The notes under the pieces: generated by a model
The model's input: the letters and a program-made list of their open reading frames with translations, nothing else
The model's database searches: none
What the model was told of the DNA's origin: nothing
Translations under genes and position numbers: made by a program
Source of the DNA: JAXLWB01 sp046328715
Lineage (GTDB): Bacteria; Chloroflexota; Anaerolineae; Caldilineales; Caldilineaceae
Length of the DNA stretch: 64,000 bases
NCBI GenBank assembly: GCA_046328715.1
Contig: JAXLWB010000031.1
Coordinates: 1 to 64,000, forward strand
Direction: 5' to 3'
In this document: positions 59,595 through 64,000 of the stretch, in pieces
Position numbering within the stretch: the stretch's first letter is position 1
Layout of the letters: each line of letters opens with the position of its first letter

Positions 59595-60014
59595 TCAATC
59601 GATCTCAATCGTATGGTCGGAAGATCCCTGTTGGCGAATGCCGTTGGCATCACCGACAGCCCAAGTTGACCGAATACGGATGGTGCGTTTGGCCTTGGGT
59701 ACGGTATCAGTCTTTGTCGTAGGTGCAGGTGCGTTTTTGGCAGCATTGACAAGCGAGGTAGCCGCCTTGCTTGCACCAACATGGATGGCATCTTGAGCCA
59801 TTCGGCTGCGCAGTAACTTCCACCCAGCACGCAAGGCCAGACTTGCAACTCCAGCCAAAACAGGCAATGCCGCCTTACCGATCACCATCGGTAAGTTATT
59901 TTGTGCCTGCATAGGTAATCCTGCTTGTGCGTCATAGCCACAATGGGCACAGTGACGTGACTCTAATGGCGTACTTTCCCCACATTGAGGACAAATTCGA
60001 CTTACATTGCTCAT
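59595..60014 (-). CDS. Small zinc-ribbon protein
   Basis: A 139-residue protein. An N-terminal zinc ribbon, CPQCGES...CAHCGYD (two CxxC), is followed by a hydrophobic/helical region (~45-65) that could sit at the membrane, then an Ala/Pro/Thr/Lys-rich stretch and a C-terminal TIRIRSTWAVGD segment. GGGAGA precedes ATG 60014. The longer ORF to 60074 lacks support. Function unknown; such double-zinc-ribbon proteins are common in Chloroflexota. It is divergent from the ATPase gene at 60225. Confidence 0.7.
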   Translation of the reverse strand: MSNVSRICPQCGESTPLESRHCAHCGYDAQAGLPMQAQNNLPMVIGKAALPVLAGVASLALRAGWKLLRSRMAQDAIHVGASKAATSLVNAAKNAPAPTTKTDTVPKAKRTIRIRSTWAVGDANGIRQQGSSDHTIEID

Positions 60015-60224
60015 AAAGTCTCCCTTTTGAACGCTAGGAATAGGATGCTGAGGGCCACCCGAGTTCCTACACAAATGAGTGTATCATTTCAAGTTGAATG
60101 CGTCAATCAGCTTGGTTATCACAATCGATCTGCAAGACGTTGTGTTATACTGAAAAAAACAGGTTGCAAGATGCGGTTTGCAACTTGCTTCTTGAACCGA
60201 TTTGATTAGCATTAGAATTCAAAT

Positions 60225-61604
60225 ATGCCTTTAACCTTACGCCTTAACGATGGCAGTTTTATGCGTCGTTCGGATGTTCATACAATCTTGCATTATCTAG
60301 AAGGATTACGCTGTGTAGAAGTCATTGGTTTCAGCAACATTGGGAAATCAGCTTTTTTACAGTTGTTGGCCGAGCCCGACGTTTGGACGATGGAACTGGG
60401 CGAAGCGGGTAGCAGGTTCATGCCGGTCTATGTGGACTGCAACCGAATGCTCCATTTGAACGATCAGGGTTTCTACGAATTGGTGTTGCGCTGTTTGCAG
60501 GAAAGCTACCCAGAACTAGCCGCTCTACCCGAACTAACTGCCGCCTATAATACATTGATTGCACCGGGCAGCGAGTTCCATGTGCCGCTCAGCTTTAACC
60601 GTGGCCTCACTGCTGCCTTGGAGTCTACCAAGCGCAAGTTAATCTTACTCTTCGACGAATTCGACGAACCGTTTAGCGTGATCGATGGACGTGTCTTTAT
60701 CAACTTGCGCGCGCTGCAAGATCGCCACAATACACAGCTTGCCTATGTCACAGCGACCGTGCGTCCTTTAACCCAGTTGCGTCTTGAGAATCATTGCAGC
60801 GAGTTTTGCGAGCTCTTTAGTCTGCGCTCCTGGCATTTGGCACCCTTAGTTCACGACGATGTGGTACGCCAGATCCGGCGTTACATGGAAGCCTTCGAGG
60901 TCAAATTCACCAGCACCGATATTGACTTTATCTTTGAGTGGGCGGGTGGACATCCACGGATGCTCGATGGCGTCTGTCGTATCCTGGGCGATGCAGTGAC
61001 GAATGCGCCGCCCGAGCAGGACAAGGAAGGGCCCGAACATTGGCAGTTGCACAAAGAGGTCGTGCGCACGCTACGTACCGATGAATTTTTGACCCGCGAG
61101 TGTTCAAAGATCTGGGACGAATGTTCACCCGAGGAGCGTAAAGAGTTGATGGCGCTGGGCGTTGCAGACCATACCCCCAACGCCGACGTGGTCAATTTAC
61201 TGGTACGCCGTCACATCTTGTTGCGTAGCGGCAACCAAGTCAAACCTTTTTGTCGTCTCTTGGCCGAGTTTATCCGACGCCAATCAACACAGGATCGCCC
61301 CTCTTCGGCCAAACTTTGGGTCGATGTCGACAGTGGCGAAGTCCTCGTCAGCGGTAAGCCAATCGATACGCTGACCGGGCTAGAGTATAAGTTGATGCTC
61401 TTCTTCTATCAGAACGCAGACAAGATCATTGACAAGTACCAAATTGTGACCCAGGTCTGGGGCGAAAGTTACATCGACGAGGTAGACGATGCCCGCATCG
61501 AAAAGTTGATCAGCCGCCTGCGCCAAAAAGTGGAACCAGATCCAACCTCGCCACGCTACCTAACCACAGTTCGAGGCCGAGGATATCGTTTGGTGCTTGC
61601 GTAA
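60225..61604 (+). CDS. P-loop ATPase fused to an OmpR-type winged helix
   Basis: A 459-residue protein. An N-terminal ATPase domain (~1-270) has Walker A GFSNIGKS (35-42) and Walker B LILLFDEFDE with Asp144/Glu145, plus GGHPRMLDGVCR, as in STAND-type or ORC/MNS-like ATPases. The C-terminal ~95 residues are a trans_reg_C domain (LTGLEYKLMLFFYQN, RIEKLISRLRQKVEPDP, LTTVRGRGYRLV), normally the DNA-binding half of response regulators. No receiver domain is present, so activity is probably switched by ATP binding or a partner. The next gene encodes a small membrane protein 88 bases away. Confidence 0.87.
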   Translation: MPLTLRLNDGSFMRRSDVHTILHYLEGLRCVEVIGFSNIGKSAFLQLLAEPDVWTMELGEAGSRFMPVYVDCNRMLHLNDQGFYELVLRCLQESYPELAALPELTAAYNTLIAPGSEFHVPLSFNRGLTAALESTKRKLILLFDEFDEPFSVIDGRVFINLRALQDRHNTQLAYVTATVRPLTQLRLENHCSEFCELFSLRSWHLAPLVHDDVVRQIRRYMEAFEVKFTSTDIDFIFEWAGGHPRMLDGVCRILGDAVTNAPPEQDKEGPEHWQLHKEVVRTLRTDEFLTRECSKIWDECSPEERKELMALGVADHTPNADVVNLLVRRHILLRSGNQVKPFCRLLAEFIRRQSTQDRPSSAKLWVDVDSGEVLVSGKPIDTLTGLEYKLMLFFYQNADKIIDKYQIVTQVWGESYIDEVDDARIEKLISRLRQKVEPDPTSPRYLTTVRGRGYRLVLA

Positions 61605-61691
61605 CAAGCACCTTATTTTTTGAAGATCTTTCTTAGGATCGCTATAATTTTCACAATCAAAGAAACATTTGAAATTTTCGAGGAGTTAACG

Positions 61692-62267
61692 ATGGCCGAT
61701 GTAGCACAAACTGCACTTCCCCAACCTGGTGCAAACACGGAAGATGGGACTGTCTTTTCTGGCACGCCACGCAACCTGGCTACCGGCATTGCCCTTATCC
61801 TTGGCGGTGGGCTGTCATTCACGATGGGGATGACCAATGTCTTTTTTGCAAGTGCTGTTGCCTGGGTTTTTGTAGCTTGGGGCGTGCTCTTTATTTATAA
61901 TGCGCTGATCGAAATGTATCAGACCTACAAGGTAACCGATGAGGCGTTGATTGTAGATACACCCTGGCGCCCCGTGGAACGCCATAAAGTCTTTGACTGG
62001 GGCCACCTGCACCGCGTTGACATCTTCGTCAAGCGCAACGAGCCCAAGCCGGAAGACATTGTTATGCAGGTCTATCACACACCCGCAGGCGATACTGTGT
62101 TGGACCGTGAGGATCGACGCTTTGATCCACAACTCGCCCAGTTGATCCTGGATCGTGCAAAATTAAAATCCACCGATGCAGCTGTCAGCAATGACATGAG
62201 CCAACTGCCCAAGGTAAAAGGGCACTATATCTGGAATCAAAGCGGCAAGGCACCGGTCGCCGGATAA
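61692..62267 (+). CDS. Small membrane protein of unknown function
   Basis: A 191-residue protein with two hydrophobic helices (~30-75) and a C-terminal domain that looks like a pleckstrin-like or bPH-type beta domain (YKVTDEALIVDTPWRPVERHKVFDWGHLHRVDIF). GAGGAG precedes ATG 61692; the longer ORF to 61620 is not used. It may respond to the membrane and act with the upstream ATPase, but this is only from position. I do not recognise the family with certainty. Confidence 0.6.
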   Translation: MADVAQTALPQPGANTEDGTVFSGTPRNLATGIALILGGGLSFTMGMTNVFFASAVAWVFVAWGVLFIYNALIEMYQTYKVTDEALIVDTPWRPVERHKVFDWGHLHRVDIFVKRNEPKPEDIVMQVYHTPAGDTVLDREDRRFDPQLAQLILDRAKLKSTDAAVSNDMSQLPKVKGHYIWNQSGKAPVAG

Positions 62268-62280
62268 AATATAAGTCTGA

Positions 62281-62330
62281 ATGAGAAGCAAAGTTTTCCA
62301 AGGCTCTTTTCGGGAGGCAAAACTCCGCTT
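62281..62330. repeat. Hairpin downstream of the membrane protein
   Basis: GAGAAGCAAAGTTTT pairs imperfectly with AAAACTCCGCTTCTC. It lacks a T run and may help stop transcription. Confidence 0.35.
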
Positions 62331-62351
62331 CTCATTGCAACCACAGTTTAG

Positions 62352-62393
62352 AAGTAATTGGTGACTGAGTAATTACTCAGTCACCAATTACTT
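62352..62393. repeat. Perfect 42-bp palindrome
   Basis: Each half is AAGTAATTGGTGACTGAGTAA plus its complement with no loop, made of TAATTGGTGACTGAG units. It lies between convergent genes and is followed by a T-rich stretch (TTTTTAATA), so it may be a bidirectional terminator. Unit related to 37274-37338. Confidence 0.8.
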
Positions 62394-62394
62394 T

Positions 62395-63222
62395 TTAATA
62401 CCCCAGCCACCAATCTTTCCTCACCCGCGGATCCATAAACATACCTGTATCGCGAACTGCGATCTTCATACTTGATCCACTCGCCCTGCCCAAACGTTCA
62501 CCATTGCGTAGGGCCGGAAGTTTGTTACGCCCCTCCGCATTTAGCTGTTGATAGAGTTCCACCAAGCTCGGTTCGACAGCGATATCTTCAAGGTGAACCA
62601 CATAACCAAAAGCAGGTGTATCACTACGCCGATAGACCAGAGTAATACGTGTTGCTTCTGCGTAGAGCACCAATACTTTGTAATCGCTGCTATCATAGAT
62701 TCTTTGATTACGCGATGGAATGGAAATTGCTTCCCCAGGCGACGTTGCCATCTCCAACAAAGTCACTTCATAATCCGTCAGTGGCAGTCCCCGACAGCCG
62801 TTTTCGCCACAACCCCAATTCCAATCATTGACCCGATAAACCGCAGTGAATTGAGGCAAGCGGGGCGGCGAAAAGATTGCTGCGATTTGCGGAGCGTCCG
62901 AATCCGCTGGCCCCTCGTGATCGATCAAGGTCAGATCACTCGTCGTAGTGACATAGCCGCGCAACGACAAGTTAAGATCGCCATGAATAGCAGCCGGACG
63001 ATCAATCGGAGCCCCTTCAACTGGAATTGCATCAAAGACGGGAGGAGGCGTGGGTTCAACATTGTTGCTGATGAGCGGCAGATACACTGTACCTGAGGGC
63101 AATGTACCGGGTGGGGAGGGGAAGGGTTCTCCTTGAGCTGACAGCTTCGCCACATGAAGCAGGTTCAGCATGCCGATAACCATAAAGAGCAAGGGGAAAA
63201 GCAAAAGGCGACGCCATGTCAT
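62395..63222 (-). CDS. Secreted protein of unknown function
   Basis: A 275-residue protein with a signal peptide (~1-30, LSAQG). It is followed by YLPLISNNVEPTPPP, the LPLI motif seen in other secreted proteins here, and a Pro-rich linker. The C-terminal ~200 residues (Trp- and Cys-containing, NDWNWGCGENGCRG) do not match a family I can name. It probably acts at the cell surface. No clear operon partner; the gap upstream is 557 bases. Confidence 0.7.
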   Translation of the reverse strand: MTWRRLLLFPLLFMVIGMLNLLHVAKLSAQGEPFPSPPGTLPSGTVYLPLISNNVEPTPPPVFDAIPVEGAPIDRPAAIHGDLNLSLRGYVTTTSDLTLIDHEGPADSDAPQIAAIFSPPRLPQFTAVYRVNDWNWGCGENGCRGLPLTDYEVTLLEMATSPGEAISIPSRNQRIYDSSDYKVLVLYAEATRITLVYRRSDTPAFGYVVHLEDIAVEPSLVELYQQLNAEGRNKLPALRNGERLGRASGSSMKIAVRDTGMFMDPRVRKDWWLGY

Positions 63223-63779
63223 TAGTAAATTCCTCCTAATTCAAAAGTTGCCAGGGTTGAACCACAAGCAAGCCCCAAGCATAGGTAAAAAGGGTGGTTT
63301 ACAAAGAAGTTGGGGTAGTGTACACTGATACCAGACAACTTGTGGTGACAGCCGAGAGCTTTCAAGAGTTGATGTCATATTTCCCCATCACTCTTGAAGA
63401 ACAAAATCGGACAAAAGCATTCTGTGCGTGACGGTTTCCAGTAGACGCAATCGTTACAACACAACAACTGTTTTGCAATGAAGTAAGAATTACATATGTG
63501 ATCGAAAAATTGGGCCAAACTTGTTTACGTTAAGAAACTTGTCTGAAAAACACATCTGGCAGGTGGTATCAAGCAATTATCGAAAACATGGATGATCGTT
63601 TCGGTCTTTTCTGTGCCAAAGTTACCAGATGTAGTCGGGTCCACAGTCTTTCAGACGGTCTCTGGGACCAACAAGCACCTACGTTCTACCAAGCTCAAAA
63701 TTTTTTTCTTCACGAGCAACACCAGTCCGAGGTAAGCCAAGTTGTTGCCCCTGTGTATTATTTCTAAGAGGAGACATTT
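63223..63779. other. 557-bp intergenic region
   Basis: Holds a hairpin TTCAAGAGTTGATG / CATCACTCTTGAA (63361-63398). I see no tRNA, known riboswitch or convincing ORF. It separates divergent genes, so both promoters should lie here, but no consensus pair stands out. Confidence 0.5.
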
Positions 63780-64000
63780 GTGAGTACAAACAATGCGCCA
63801 TTCAAATCACCCGCTGCGGTCAAGGATGGATTAAGCAACCAACAATACATTGCCAGCGATGAAATTGCCACGACCGTCTATTTACAACAGCAACTGGGCA
63901 AGCCATTACTTTGCGAAGGACCGGCAGGCGTAGGTAAGACCGAGTTGGCTAAAGCGATCGCCAGTGCAACCGGGCGGGAGTTGATTCGCTTACAATGTTA
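63780..64000 (+). CDS. MoxR-type AAA+ ATPase, partial
   Basis: GTG start with AGAGGAG upstream. The first 73 codons contain YIASDEIATTVYLQQQLGKP and Walker A GPAGVGKTELAKAI, then RELIRLQCY, as in MoxR/CoxD-like AAA+ ATPases that help mature or activate metalloenzymes and often accompany vWA proteins. It is cut by the right edge, so later motifs and partners are not seen. Confidence 0.8.
   Translation, partial: MSTNNAPFKSPAAVKDGLSNQQYIASDEIATTVYLQQQLGKPLLCEGPAGVGKTELAKAIASATGRELIRLQC

Overview
The window looks like a chromosomal segment of an aerobic, heterotrophic, probably filamentous member of the Chloroflexota (Caldilinea/Anaerolinea-like). This is an inference from Thr/Pro-rich linkers and 'LPLI' motifs in secreted proteins, a paired radical SAM/DUF2344 operon, many ABC sugar importers and moderate GC. 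No rRNA or phylogenetic marker is present, so the placement is tentative.

Layout. (1) 1-5.4 kb: a coenzyme B12-dependent diol/glycerol dehydratase. Its large and medium subunits are fused in one ORF (2675-4909, -). The start of its small subunit lies at 1-138 (-). A secreted subtilisin-like protease gene (438-2534, +) sits between them on the opposite strand. (2) 5.4-11.3 kb: a soluble histidine kinase, then a leftward operon of a metallo-beta-lactamase-fold hydrolase, a TPR membrane protein and a large GT-C-like membrane protein. (3) 12-24 kb: a tandem-duplicated, eukaryote-like 6-phosphofructokinase, an MFS transporter, a bactofilin-like membrane protein, tRNA-Glu(CTC), the radical SAM (TIGR03960) and DUF2344 pair, and a hybrid sensor kinase. 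(4) 24-28.8 kb: a HAD hydrolase, a decayed Fur-like fragment, 3-methyladenine glycosylase I, pobA, an EEP-family phosphohydrolase and a Gfo/Idh/MocA oxidoreductase.

(5) 25.6-38.7 kb: with pobA this is a complete 4-hydroxybenzoate/protocatechuate (beta-ketoadipate) pathway: pobA, pcaD, pcaC, pcaH, pcaG, pcaB, pcaF and a fused pcaIJ-type CoA-transferase. It also holds a flavin reductase-like protein, an OsmC protein and an MFS transporter. Together these would convert 4-hydroxybenzoate to acetyl-CoA and succinyl-CoA. (6) 38.8-45.3 kb: two very large repeat-rich genes, a secreted 14-repeat RCC1 protein and a membrane Ser/Thr kinase-like protein whose catalytic Asp is replaced by Asn. (7) 45.5-52 kb: an acyltransferase, a LacI regulator facing a sugar ABC importer (binding protein plus two permeases), with recognisable promoters and a palindromic operator between them. 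(8) 52.2-55.2 kb: a vWA/PP2C/Ser-Thr kinase triad. (9) 55.3-59.4 kb: a DUF2165 membrane protein and a second ABC sugar importer. (10) 59.6-64 kb: a zinc-ribbon protein, a P-loop ATPase fused to an OmpR-type winged helix, a small membrane protein, a secreted protein and the start of a MoxR-type AAA+ ATPase cut by the window end.

A window-wide pattern is a set of short palindromes built from 7-8 bp degenerate repeats, for example (TGACAAGG)n facing (CCTTGTCA)n. They fill many intergenic gaps, extend several ORFs spuriously at the 5' end, and in one case lie inside a gene. They resemble the short tandemly repeated repetitive sequences of filamentous cyanobacteria. Both ABC importers lack a local ATPase gene. 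Start codons were chosen by ribosome binding site and by family alignment, so several differ from the longest ORF.
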